Of a DNA stretch of 64,000 bases, positions 34,171-45,520 are shown piece by piece. The notes under the pieces are model-generated. The model was not told the origin of the DNA. It worked only from the letters and a program-made list of their open reading frames with translations, and ran no database searches. Positions within the stretch are counted from its first letter, which is position 1. The number at the start of each line of letters is the position of its first letter. A program made the position numbers and the translations under genes. The stretch comes from Siphonodentalium dalli (Eukaryota > Mollusca > Scaphopoda > Gadilida > Siphonodentaliidae): contig CP136062.1 of assembly GCA_032622095.1 (NCBI GenBank), forward strand, positions 55,597,849 through 55,661,848. The letters are read 5' to 3'.

Positions 34171-36677
34171 ATAAAAGTCGGTAACCGGACCTCATTGGAT
34201 AAATTACATTGGTCGATATATGATTGTCTTATTATAAAGCCGGCTTCGAATGCATGGAATAAACAAATCCGATAACTTGGAGTAGTGCACAAAAGAAAAC
34301 GGATTCTTGCAAAAAAAATCCTATTATTTAAAAAATCTTCTGTTGGATCAGCGAGTGGATTAGTAATTTATATTCATTCTTAGCCATAACTAAGTGGCTT
34401 CACGCAAGTTTAATACTAGAATCTGGACAGCCACTGTACACTGTCTGTATACTCACTCTGTGTTGTTTTCTTTTCTTGCAATAATAGCATCTATAGTTTG
34501 TCTGTAAAATAAGGATAATAGCTTCAATTATATATCCTGACATAATTAACACATTCCTATATGACTAGTGTTAAAAGTATCAGACGGCAGCTGAACAATA
34601 TGTTGATAGCCTTCATGCAGCGTTCAAGTTCGATCGATTTATGTTGGTATAAATCACAATACGGATATGCACTTTTTAACTTCAAATCTCAATGACCATT
34701 GCAATAAATCATGTTCAGTGCCTTATAGGTCAATAACGACATTTTCAGTTGGCATCAACATAAATATCTGCAAACTGATTATATAGTGTCGTCCACCACT
34801 ATAGAAGTATGTGAAATTCATTCTTATATTTTTCTTTTTCTCAAACGCTGAACAATTTAGATGGAGTGTCACATGTAATCTGCAAACTGGCAAGCAAATA
34901 GATGCACAATAAAATCAGCATGGGAATAAAGATAAATATATAACTAATTACAAGGATGTATAAAGTTAATGTTTATAAGTATGAAACTGAGCTACCAATT
35001 TGGTTTCGTTCAATGAGGAGGTCAATTGTGCAATTGTTTCGCTAGCAGACAATACAGCGCCGATACACTTTTCTAGTTTACAAGTTCACCACCTACTTGT
35101 AATTATCAGGACGACAATTACAAATGGTTTTCCTATGTAAACGAGCCGGAGTCCGTCATTTTTCGAGATATAAGAGTCGGAGACTTCGAAAAATCGTGTC
35201 GGATCCAGTGCATTAAAATAATACCATAATTGTCTTATTAAAACGAGCCGGAACCAACAATTTTTCGAGATATAAGAGTCGGAACCTTTGGAAGAAAAAA
35301 AAGAGTCGGAGTCCGTGTGCATTTCAAACATGCATGAGCAAATACAAACGGCGGACGATATTTATTATATCGAAACGTGATTAGACAGTCTGGTGATGGC
35401 ATGTTACAATTATTATCTGGCTAATCGCCTCATCATAGGGACACAGCGAGACGCCTACCTCAAGCATCGTTTTAATGGTAGGTTATATGAATATCTATCT
35501 ACTCATTCCGAACAAATTGGACAAACATCACTATTTAATACTCACCATAACAATTTTCACTTGACAGGGTAGGTTTCCGATGATCAAAATTGGCCAAAGT
35601 AAACAACAAATCAGTATAGAATTGGAACAAAACTCGCTAAAGATCACAAAGTGGTGAGCCCGCTGAACCCCAGTGAGCTGACTTGAATGTATTTGGTGTA
35701 CTGAGCAGCGGGTGCATGACTAATTGCCTGTATCTGATTACGATTGTGGTGGTATAACTGGTCCTGTTCCAGGGTTCAACAATATTTCGATAAATACGTT
35801 AATACTTTTTGTGCACTTTATATACCACAGGCCGACTATAGCTAGTACAAGTCATATAATTTAGATCAGGTCACATAATGGAAAAACCTCCCATTCAAAC
35901 ATATAATTCTCTGTACTATCTGTATTGTCTTTCAGAGCACAACAATACCAAAAATCGAATACAACTGTATTATTATACTTTACCTACAAATTACTGCACT
36001 CTACTAAACATCCATAATGTAGTGACATTCTTTAAATACAAGTTTCCTCTCAGCCCCCCAAAAAACAACCTCCAGTCTGGAAGGCAATACAAATATCAAA
36101 ACTGATCACCATGTAAATACGTTTATACCTTCATCTTCATTTAACATGTTATTATATTGTGTTGGGGGAGGGGCTTCACAAGTTTCAAACACTTGTTCCC
36201 CAATTACTTTTGTATATTATGCAAATAATATATGTTTAACGTCAAGATCGGGTCACGAATCTCGATTCTAGTGAAGCCGGTAGAGATCATATTCCATTTG
36301 TTGAAATCTTGGGAACTTTTTGAGGGGTGACTTAGTGTGTCAGGGACTTTATCAGATAGCGTTCGTTGGGTGAGGGCGCGGGTGCAAATTTCGACCGCCC
36401 GTGAACCAGTCCGTTTTCTCAACATGACTAATTTTAATTTGTATTCCCCTCGATACTAAATTATTTTTTTTCAACTGATACCTGAAACCTTTCAATCGAG
36501 CAAAACTTCTAACCAAATCAATCAAATTTTCTAACTGAGGGCGAATTAATATCAAATTTTAATGAAAATAAGAATATGTGTAACGCACTTGACACAAGAT
36601 ATTGTTTATTTATTTATAAAAACTTAAAAATAGAAACGAAAACATGTCCCAATTGATTATCGCGCTATATAAGAAAA
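34171..36677. other. Unassigned AT-rich stretch
   Basis: No exon or known element is recognised. A ~102-base direct duplication at about 35140-35300 shares TTTTTCGAGATATAAGAGTC and makes the 81-codon minus-strand ORF there look internally repetitive. ORFs at 35878-36105 and 36204-36555 show no domain. Confidence 0.45.
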
Positions 36678-37463
36678 TCTATTATATATTTTGGAAGATC
36701 TGTTTGTGTGTGTGTGTGTGTAATCGATGAACTCGAAAACGGCCGACCCGATTTCGATGAAACTTGGTATGTGGGGGTATTTTCGGCCGGGGGGGGTGAC
36801 ATAGGCCTATTGATTTTCAGATCCGAGGTCAACTTTTCACGTGCCGAGGTCAAATCTGTTTTTACGCTGTGTTACGGGACTTTCATTTGAGTTCGGTGCT
36901 TACAAATCGATTCGAAACAGCGCGAATAATAAAATGCCAGTCTTAATAATGACACTGTGAGAATCTTTCGTGTTTCCTCTTTCCAACGATATATAATGCA
37001 TATGTATCCGTTTTAGTTATCTGCCTCAATTATCAAGAAGAAGTGGTACTATCTTCCATCAGGATAAAAACAATGCGTAACTTCTATGACGTCGTTAGAG
37101 GTCATAACGTTAGATCACGTTAACGCTTAACCGGCCGATGCATTTGACTGTTTCAGACGTCTTGGCGATATCTCGGGCACCGATGGTAATTTATCTTTAC
37201 GTTGAAACTTGATAATTAATGAGCGTGTGTATATGAGGCGCGTTTATATACTTGAGTGGAAATCAAATCGGGTTAAACTGGCAGATTTTTACGGACGAAA
37301 TTTTATGCATAGGGTATCTCGGTATCCGCTGGGCCGATTTCCCGGTATCCGCTGGGCCGATTTCCACCATTTTTGGGGTGTTGGTGTTTGACCCCACCTG
37401 ACCTTGACCTTCAAAATGGTCAATTCAAGGTCAAAGCCCGGACGAAGTCGGGTCACCTTCTAG
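36678..37463 (+). mobile_element. Solo Helitron-like element, plus strand (786 bp)
   Basis: The sequence is flanked A|TC...CTAG|T. The 5' end TCTATTATATATTTTGGAAG (36678) resembles the 5' end of the 17.4-kb copies and is followed by a (TG)n tract and then CCGATTTCGATGAAACTTGG, the same subterminal module as in the tandem array. The 3' end has hairpin GCCCGGACGAAGTCGGGT, 6 bases, then CTAG (37460-37463). TGACCTTGACCTTC and AAGGTCAAAG sites lie just before the hairpin. No Rep/helicase is encoded. Confidence 0.75.
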
Positions 37464-38174
37464 TATCTATATAAAATCAATATTAATTGACAGAAGCGTT
37501 TCCGGACAGGTGCACGTCTTCAACCCATACTTATTAACTGGTGACTTATGTCGCTATGAAAAAAACCTTGACATCAGGTGCGATGAATTTTATCTGATTT
37601 AACACCTTTGTCCGAATTGACGTGTTAAAATAAATATCCAAAAACAAGGTTGGATTTACGAAAACGTCTAAGCTAACAAAGGATCGAACCAATCGATAAT
37701 ACTTAGAAACGAACCACACAGCTGAAACAGTCGAACGAATGTAGATAAAAAACGCAATAATAGTTAAAAAAATTAGCACTCCACTGCATCGGTATATATA
37801 CTTTAGCACAGGTACATGTTCATTTGGTTTGCACTAACAGAAAAGTGTGTGGTGTCAGCATAATCCAGCCATGTGGTCACTATCAAAAGATTAGTGCGAC
37901 TCCCGGAGCATTGACGGGATATGCTCCACAGCAAACATTTTGTAAAAAACATAGGTTCACTTTGGAGAATTTTGGGTTGTTTTGGAAGTAGTATTGGAGG
38001 CGGAATTGACTCAAAATTTGAGAGTATATTATAATACTATTAGATACAACTATGGGGTACATAATACCTTCCCGTCATTGGTGAAAACGTGTTGGGACAG
38101 GTCCTCTATGCCCTCCCTGGCAAGATTGATCATGTTATAGTCTGACGAGCACCACTAAGTTTGTTCAACTCAAT
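37464..38174. other. Unassigned sequence
   Basis: An 87-codon minus-strand ORF (37546-37809) is rich in Ile/Phe/Tyr and has no recognisable domain. No repeat boundary was found before the palindromic arm starts near 38175. Confidence 0.45.
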
Positions 38175-38663
38175 GTTCTTTTAATAGAAGAGCGGACAAA
38201 CTCAAAAAGCTCACTAGAAGTAGGAGTTTAGTCCATCGGCACCACACACGGGCTTGTGATACATCATTTTGAAGGTTATGACATTTCGCATCGGATAGGA
38301 CCCGCTGTGAAGTATACAAATGATGCAAAAGATGATTTTTAGCTGATTAAGTGCCAAAATTCAGCAAAAATCCCTGTTTTTGTAAAATTCGGCAAAATGA
38401 GAAATAAAAGTATAGAAACGCGAACATTTTCCGCTAAAATATTGTAGTCTACATACCTCTAGATATTTACTATGATAGTGGTACGATTGCTCTGATATAA
38501 AGAAGATTTTTTTTAGATTTATTGTAAAAATAGACAAAACAGCGCAATTTTTATTTATTTTTTACCAAAGATATCGTATATAGTCTAAAAAAGTGCGGAT
38601 ATATATACCGCATACGACAATATGCCGAATATGCCATCATATTTAACACGTGATGTGTTATGT
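38175..38663 (+). repeat. Left arm (outer part) of the 1.7-kb inverted repeat
   Basis: It pairs with the reverse complement of about 48957-49455 (GTTTAGTCCATCGGCACCAC, GATGATTTTTAGCTGATTAA and many more). It breaks off at 38663 after ...GTGTTATGTAA, where the DIRS-like element begins, and resumes at 43851. Confidence 0.85.
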
Positions 38664-38869
38664 AAATATAGTTCTATTCGTTTGAGGAACGAATTAGAAT
38701 GGAACTGATTTCTCAGAGGGATTAATGATTGATTGGGCAATCAAGCTGTTAGCTTCTAGCGCACGGGTGCGCGTAGAAGAGTACTCAGCACGGATTGTGT
38801 GAGGTAATGTCAATCCGTGCTGACTGAACTAGGGTCATTCGCACCTGGAGAGTCGCAGCGAGCGGTTAT
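38664..38869 (+). repeat. Split direct repeat A1
   Basis: It is 206 of 206 bases identical to 41935-42140. It starts AAATATAGTTCTATTCG and ends AGTCGCAGCGAGCGGTTAT. Internal short inverted repeats (CAGCACGGATTG...CAATCCGTGCTG) are present. Confidence 0.95.
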
Positions 38870-39654
38870 ATTATGTTGTGCTCTTTTATTGTGCTCTGAT
38901 CCTATAACATACCTGGCGATGTCCCAACAATAACAAACAGTCTGGAAAGTTAGATTTGTATTGAAGCGTTTTGATTCACGAACGGATTTAACTATAGGAT
39001 CGCATTGACGAACAGTTGGAAGTTATCAACGTCGCTTCAAGGCGAGGACCGAGTAGAACGGTTGGAAGATGACAACTAGTTAATATTGGTGATTGGAGGG
39101 GCGATGTTGTGAGTAGAGGCGCCTTTTTCGTCTGCGGATCATTCCCAAGTCGTGTTTCTTCGTTACCCCATCAACAGCATATCCGTCCACAACCGGTGTC
39201 GCTGGATCACAGCCTCAGTAATGATGCAGCCCGGTTGATGACCAAAGGACAGCAAGTTAAGTATTGTGTGTGCAGTAATTCGAATGGTAATTCTTAATGA
39301 GAATTCCACCGATAATTAGTCATAAAGGAAATGTTGTGGTCAGAATAAACATACCTAAGATGACTGCTGATTTGTTTTGGAGTTCGATTTCATCGACATC
39401 TTGTTGCATATACTATAGAGAATGGCTATAAAATACCATTCTATATTAACACCACCAGCAATGTAACTGGGTAATAATTGTTCAGCCAATTGGCACTTTG
39501 AGTACGGTATGTTTACTTACTCACTTGAGAAAGGGTTAATTTGAACAGGCTAATTTTGGACCCCAGTGTTGTGTATGGGTAATTGGGAATTCTGTCAAGA
39601 TTTAGTTCGAAGATTGGAAGATCGATCTTCTATAAATTAACAGCTAATACTTGA

Positions 39655-40316
39655 TGTTCATGTGTATTCATCTTGGATATTCACTCGGGTCTCTGGTATC
39701 ACCTTTTCGATATCACGGAAGAGCATACTTATTTTCTTGGGTTAAGAAGGTAGATCTTCATTTTAGAAGTTCACGGTTGTGTCGTTTTGGAATATCTACA
39801 GCACCGTATGTGTTTACTAAAATGTATATGTTCCTTGGTGACGGTTTGGTGATAGGGTCATGAAGAGAAAAATCTGAGTCTTATTACGGCCGATATCAAA
39901 CGAGATTTACTATACTAATTTGTACCCATGCAAGGCTAAAAAATATGTATGGACTTTTGGGTATTAAACTTGATTCTCGTTCCATGCATATTATTCCAGA
40001 ACGGGAAAAATTGCAAAACAATTCATTCTGCGATAACAATTCTAAATCAATTTGTGTTATGCTCCTTCCGGATCATAAAAGTAGCGAGCGTTTTTGGGCC
40101 TTAATCGCCATTAAGCTTGTCATTGGTAGTGCTGTTCAACTCGTGGCCCGTTGTCTTGGTGTAGACATTGACGACACAAATTCTTGGAATTCCCCGATTA
40201 GGTTATCTGACCGTAGTATACACCATCTTGAATTTTGGTATAATAATAATGCAAATTTCGACACTGTCTACATAACGATTTCGCTTGCACAAAAATTGAA
40301 TTTTTGCTTAAGCTAG
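39655..40316 (+). pseudogene. DIRS-type reverse transcriptase/RNase H remnant
   Basis: Two frames together show the family's blocks in order: an LDIHSGLWYH...ITEEHTYFLG segment (39674-39750), RFGISTAPYVFTK (39784-39825), and FLGDGLVIGS (39832-39862). Next come GLLGIKLDSRSMHIIPERE (39948-40004) and, in the RNase H part, IGSAVQLVARCLG...DTNSWNSPIRLS. DIRS reverse transcriptases carry an aspartate pair at the GD position, so a catalytic residue is changed. About 20 residues normally found between the TK and that motif are missing. Frameshifts occur near 39750 and 39865. Non-functional. Confidence 0.7.
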
Positions 40317-41858
40317 TACAAGTTTACGCTGGTTATTCCATTTAATTTGGATACGTGTATCTCACGGACAGTGGTGGTCTGTTGACGATGTGAACATGAG
40401 TTCCACTTGGCGTGAGCTGAAATTTAAGGCAGTACCTGTACAATTAGTACTGCACATTTTGCGTGAGTGTTATATTGTGATTGCATCAAATGTTTACAGA
40501 TAACCAAATGTTGCCCACATTGTTGCTAGGGACAGCATGAAGCCACTATACTGAACTAGCTTCAACCTTATTTTCATTGATTGAAGTATCATATATTTTT
40601 GGATACCAGAAATGAGAATGAAAGGGCGGACTATTTATCTGCAATATAAGATCGAGATGATTTCTCTTTGAGAAATTAGCTATTTAAATGTTTGACTCTA
40701 ATGGGGGTTTTCTCGCAGTAGATTGTTTTAACTTTTACCAGATAAAAATGTTACAGGTTTTATTCTCGTTTTTTGAATCCTGATTCTGATGTTGACGCTT
40801 CATGGGCAATTTGAGTTGTGTTATTATTTGTTTCCATCAATTTCTTTGATAGGGAAAGAATAAGTCACGTAAACAACGGTCATGCGCATGGTACACTTAT
40901 TGTCCCAGAATGGTCTTCATCTTAATTACAGGGAATGTCGAGTGTGTTTACAGGCAGCAAAGAATCGTGATTTATTCCTAAAGTAGAGTAAGTGAAGGTT
41001 TATTTGGTGAAACAGAGGTGTGTTTACCGGTTAATTGGAATAATATCTTCGACTGATATATATACTTAACTGGTTCAGAATCTTTTGGAGGCCTGGTAGT
41101 GGAGAGTAAGACCCAGTATGAAGGAATTAAAGCTATTTCGTAATTTTTTATCAGCATCCGTATTCTTAAAAGGCTAATAATGATCCTGCGTGGCCATTCA
41201 ATCAGCCACCATTGCAGGGCAAGCCCGTGAAAATTATCCACCTAAATGTCAAAAAACTGGACAAATATCGAGAAAAAGAAGTTTTCTAGCATCCATTCCA
41301 CTGAAACAGTGCCTCATACCTTTGTATATATATAATTTATTCGGGATACATATATTCAATGTGTTCTATCTTCTTAGTAAAGCTGTGCGTTTGCTCAGTC
41401 TGGTATAATTTTTGCGGTTTTCTGGTTGTCTTAAATCGTGCTAAATAAAAATGGCAAGATATGGAATCAAGACAGATAATTATATCTCTATTCGTTGAAG
41501 TAATACACGGATGTTTATCGTGATGGTTCGTTTGTCGTTATTGGGCAGCCGGCACTGAGCTATGCCCTGCGACGAGCCGTGATGAATATCTTGCTCTTTC
41601 CATTTTCACAGAGTTTCTCAAGATATCGTTCATGATATACATGTTTTCTGGCTTGCATATAATAGTCTCATATCTGGAGGGGAAACACAAGCAGCTAATA
41701 AAGTTATTCCTGACTGAAAAACACGGCGGATGGTATGCGGACCAGACACATGGTGGATATGTGTACGAGTCATTGGGAAGCTTAATGGGAGTTTCAATGA
41801 ATTTGGGTTTCTAATTAATCATTAGCTTTTGCAACAATGAGCCCTTTCCTTGGGTTTT
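40317..41858. other. Internal part of the DIRS-like element, unassigned
   Basis: Only short frames are present (for example 41632-41814). A tyrosine recombinase belongs here in a complete element, but no R-H-R-Y signature could be read. Confidence 0.5.
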
Positions 41859-41937
41859 TTCGCTGTGCCCTCTGGGGACTTCCTATGTAAGTCGTGTTTG
41901 TTTTATTTCCCAAACAAACATTGGGGTCTCGGAGAAA
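41859..41937 (+). repeat. Split direct repeat B1
   Basis: It is 79 bases, identical to 43772-43850 except one C/T (GGGGTCTCGG versus GGGGTTTCGG). Its last three bases overlap the start of A2, giving the fused B1A2 block CGGAGAAATATAGTTC. Confidence 0.95.
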
Positions 41938-42140
41938 TATAGTTCTATTCGTTTGAGGAACGAATTAGAATGGAACTGATTTCTCAGAGGGATTAATGAT
42001 TGATTGGGCAATCAAGCTGTTAGCTTCTAGCGCACGGGTGCGCGTAGAAGAGTACTCAGCACGGATTGTGTGAGGTAATGTCAATCCGTGCTGACTGAAC
42101 TAGGGTCATTCGCACCTGGAGAGTCGCAGCGAGCGGTTAT
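41935..42140 (+). repeat. Split direct repeat A2
   Basis: It is identical to A1 at 38664-38869 over all 206 bases. It is directly preceded by B1 and followed by T-rich unique sequence and a (TA)n tract at about 42258-42281. Confidence 0.95.
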
Positions 42141-42799
42141 TTTTTTAAGCATTTATAAGCTTGATGAATATTCATAAACTCATTGCACGAATATGTGTAT
42201 TGGAACTAAGTCTTTTGCAGGCAATTTGGTTTCTACGCATCACCGCGATTTTGTCAATATATATATATATATATATATATCAGTACGACGTTAAGTTAGT
42301 CAGGCAACCTTCGGGTATTGCATGACATACTATGTGAGAATCTTTTCATGCAGATTATCTATGCAGGCAATATATGATGTGCATTCATGTCGAGCGATGC
42401 ATTGCTATTTCGATAAGAAATGTGAATTTGTTCAGGTTCACTGAAGCAAGCATTTGAAGCAATGACCACTCATATAGAGTCATTGTCTCCATGTATCTTA
42501 TCTATATATATATATAGATATGCATATATTTTGAATGTTCTTTCTTTTCTAGTTTCAGTGTCGATTGCAGCATTGGCTGTAGCGTATATCTATATATACA
42601 GGCAGTGAATTTCCACGATCAATTAATTCGAGTGCGTTCTGCCTTAATTGGTTTCCGGGCAACGTTGCTGGTAATTTAAGCCTGGATCTGGAAATTTCGG
42701 TTCGAGTGTGCTCTTGTCCAGCTGGAATCTGCTTAGTCGGTATCGACCAACAAAGCTGATGTGCTCACGAGACTTATTATATAGTTATTCATATTCGGA

Positions 42800-43620
42800 T
42801 ATCGTTAAGTGCCGTCTGGAGCTTGGAAGGATCTAATATCCCATATATGCTTGTGCATGAAATTGCAGGTTGTGTACGCGGTGAAAGCGGTATCGCTATG
42901 ATATGTTTGTGGCGTATGCCTGAAGCTGTCGATGTGTTTTCAGCAGTATTGCTGGAAATTGCTGCATACGTCTGGATCTTGGAAGGATCTAATATCCCAT
43001 ATATGCTGCTTGAAATTACAGGGCGTGTTACCAGTATAGCGCTATCGATATGATAGCTGTTTGTGGCGTATGCCTGAAGCTGTCGATGTGTTTTCAGCAT
43101 TATTGCTAAATGTTGCTGCTTAATTCTGGATCTTGGAAGGATCTAATATCCCATATATGATTGATGGCGTGCTTGGAATAGCAGGGTGTGTACCAAGTGT
43201 GCGCGTTGTCGCTATGATAGCTGTTTGTGGCGTTTAACTGAAGCTGTCTGTGTTTTCAGCAGTATTGCTGAATGTTGCTGCAGACGTCTGGATCTTGGAA
43301 GGATCTAATATCCCACATATGCTGGGTGTTCTTGTAATAGCAGGGTGTGTACCCAGTATATGTGGTATCGATATATGATAGCTGTTTGTGCCCTATGCAT
43401 GAAGCTGTCGATGTGTATTCATCAGTATTGCTGAATATTGCTGCATATATGTCTGGATCTTGGAAGGATCTAATATCCCTTATTTGCATGCTTGATGATG
43501 TGCTTGAAATTTCAGGGTGTGTACCCAGTATAAGCGTTATCGCTATGATAGCTGTGTGTGGCGTATGCCTGTGGCCTGATGCTATCGATTGTTTTCAGTA
43601 GTATTGCTGAATGGTGTTGT
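42800..43620. repeat. ~160-bp tandem repeat, five units, inside the DIRS-like element
   Basis: TCTGGATCTTGGAAGGATCT starts units at 42815 (GAGCTT variant), 42971, 43125, 43287 and 43452. Each also holds TAATATCCCATATATG, a GTACCCAGTATA-like part and GAAGCTGTCGATGTGTTTTC. ORFs across it (42789-43100 minus, 43347-43601 plus) are repeat translations. It lies between A2 and B2. Confidence 0.9.
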
Positions 43621-43771
43621 ATGTTAATATATACATGCCATGTGCATCAGTTATGCAGTGGATCAGTGGTGCTGGAAGAGACTATATACATGTATAATTA
43701 TGCATGTTGCCACTATCCGCAGTCGGATGAACAAAACGACTTTACTTGTACTTTTCTCGAGCACAATAAAA

Positions 43772-43850
43772 TTCGCTGTGCCCTCTGGGGACTTCCTATG
43801 TAAGTCGTGTTTGTTTTATTTCCCAAACAAACATTGGGGTTTCGGAGAAA
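43772..43850 (+). repeat. Split direct repeat B2, right end of the DIRS-like element
   Basis: It starts TTCGCTGTGCCCTCTGGGGA and ends TTCGGAGAAA, one mismatch to B1. Host arm sequence ATTATTTCAACCC follows directly. Confidence 0.95.
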
Positions 43851-45068
43851 ATTATTTCAACCCTCACCCCAAAATTCAGCAAAAAGTCACTGTTTTAGGG
43901 AAATTCGGCACAAATGAATACAAAAGCACAAATATTCGGGATACGTTTGTGCTATGATATAGCAGGTTGCACACTTATAAATACAAAGTAATGAAATGCC
44001 ATGATTGCGGTGATAGATGTAAAAATTTCTTAAATTTACGTGGAAAATAGACAAAAAATCATTCATTTTCAGTTGTTTCGCCCCTCTTAATAGGCGATTA
44101 TTCAGTATTGCATTGAATGGACATCCCGTATACAGTATAGAAACTTGTGGAAATATATACTGCATATGTTTGTAGGATAAAGATGTCATTCTTTGCCATA
44201 CATGCTATGTGGTGGTAGATTGTGTCACCCCCACCCCAAAATTCAGAAGAAACAAAATCAGTTTTAGAAATTTCGGTATGGCAGAATACAAAAGCACAAC
44301 TCCGATTATTTTGTGCTATTATATTGAAGTCTACCCACTTCGAGATATACATTCTGATAACGGCATGGTATCATTTACATATGGCAAATTTCGGAGTTTT
44401 CTGATGAAAGTAGTCAGAAAATCGTGAAATATAAACTTGTTTGCCCCTCTACATGGGTGATAATTCAATTCCATGTTGAACAATAATCCAGGACAAACTC
44501 TCAAGCGTTGACGAGACACATAATGCATATGATTGTTTTCGGATTGTATCATCTTCTGTCGCATTTGTTTGGTTACGTTGTTGCAACCATCGCCCCAACA
44601 ATACAATGCATTGCAAAATGAGACAAACACGGAATATTCCTATACACATTTATGCATTATACACATACCTTATCAAGCTGGGGCGTTTGATAGTTACTTG
44701 AGTTGAAGAAATTACGTCAGTGTATATGTTTACTTCGCATAATATAGCTTCACAGTTGTATAAGTTTATGCGTATTGGGAGGTTTAGTTATTGTTAATAA
44801 CCAGGTTCAGCCACAGTACATGTAACTTGTAACGTGTGTTGCCATTACCAACGAAATCACACGACTCGCATGACCATTCCACTTACACGAACACTATCAT
44901 TCAACCGTTTAGACGTTTTGTGTCAAATGTGCAGCATTGCGAAATGTGTATCAGTGGGGTGTCCAATTTTTATATCAATCGACGAACCTGTGCTTAGTGA
45001 ACTTTTGTTAAATTCTTCAGGAGCGGTGACCACGCCGTTACTTTTCCCAAATGGGTTGTTGGTACGAA
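43851..45068 (+). repeat. Left arm (inner part) of the 1.7-kb inverted repeat
   Basis: It is the reverse complement of 47772-48956 with scattered substitutions and small indels, ending GGGTTGTTGGTACGA at 45068. ORFs in both arms are mirror images (for example 44449-44649 minus and 48155-48340 plus both begin MCIGIF) and have no domain. Confidence 0.9.
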
Positions 45069-45520
45069 CTACTATTATAGTAGTAATATACATATAAGAA
45101 TTACAAGTATAGCTTATGGTAGGCGTATGTGTTTCGTGCGGTCTAAACTCATTTTTACAGAATTGACGACTGCGAGTCCATTTGGGAGAAAATAGTGCCG
45201 TTCATTGCATTAAATCTTCTTGCCACACGCAGCATTGTGCTATAGTTATGTTTGTATTTAATTCTGTTGTTTACATGATAAATATTGTTAGTTGTACACT
45301 AGATGAATGCGTGCAAAACTCGCGTGCCCATATACTTGAGTTTGTCGAAACTATTGAAAATCGACAACTGATAGAAAGAACACATATTCTAGTGATGTAC
45401 CTGTAGCACCATATGCGTAGTTCATGCGTGCAATAGGTTATTATGCGTAAGCTGTCAAGTGCCAACAAAGCAAATAATAATTTACGGTAGGCATGCATTG
45501 TAATGCATTGCACTAAATAC
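45069..45520. other. Spacer sequence before gag remnant
   Basis: TTATGGTAGGCGTATG at about 45115 and TTACGGTAGGCATGCATTG at about 45480 are alike and could mark an LTR-like segment, but no clear second LTR was found on the 3' side. Confidence 0.35.

Larger units (their letters stand above)
38664..43850 (+). mobile_element. DIRS-like tyrosine-recombinase-type retrotransposon with split direct repeats
   Basis: Both boundaries are fixed by the interrupted inverted-repeat arm: host sequence ...TTATGTAA stops at 38663 and ATTATTTCAACC resumes at 43851, contiguous in the mirror arm at ~48950. The repeat layout is A1 (38664-38869), internal part, B1 (41859-41937) fused to A2 (41935-42140), 1.6 kb, B2 (43772-43850). 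This split-direct-repeat plan is characteristic of PAT/Ngaro-type members of the DIRS order, which integrate by tyrosine recombination without target-site duplication; none is seen here. Decayed DIRS-type RT/RNase H lies at 39655-40316. A tyrosine recombinase is expected between 40.3 and 41.8 kb but I could not recognise it. A1 and A2 are identical over 206 bp although the coding part is broken, so the copy was probably mobilised in trans. Confidence 0.75.

Noticed and set aside
42789-43601. ORFs of 76-103 codons with repeated PSKIQTYA-like and VDVFSAV-like blocks
   Set aside because: Translations of the 160-bp tandem repeat inside the DIRS-like element.
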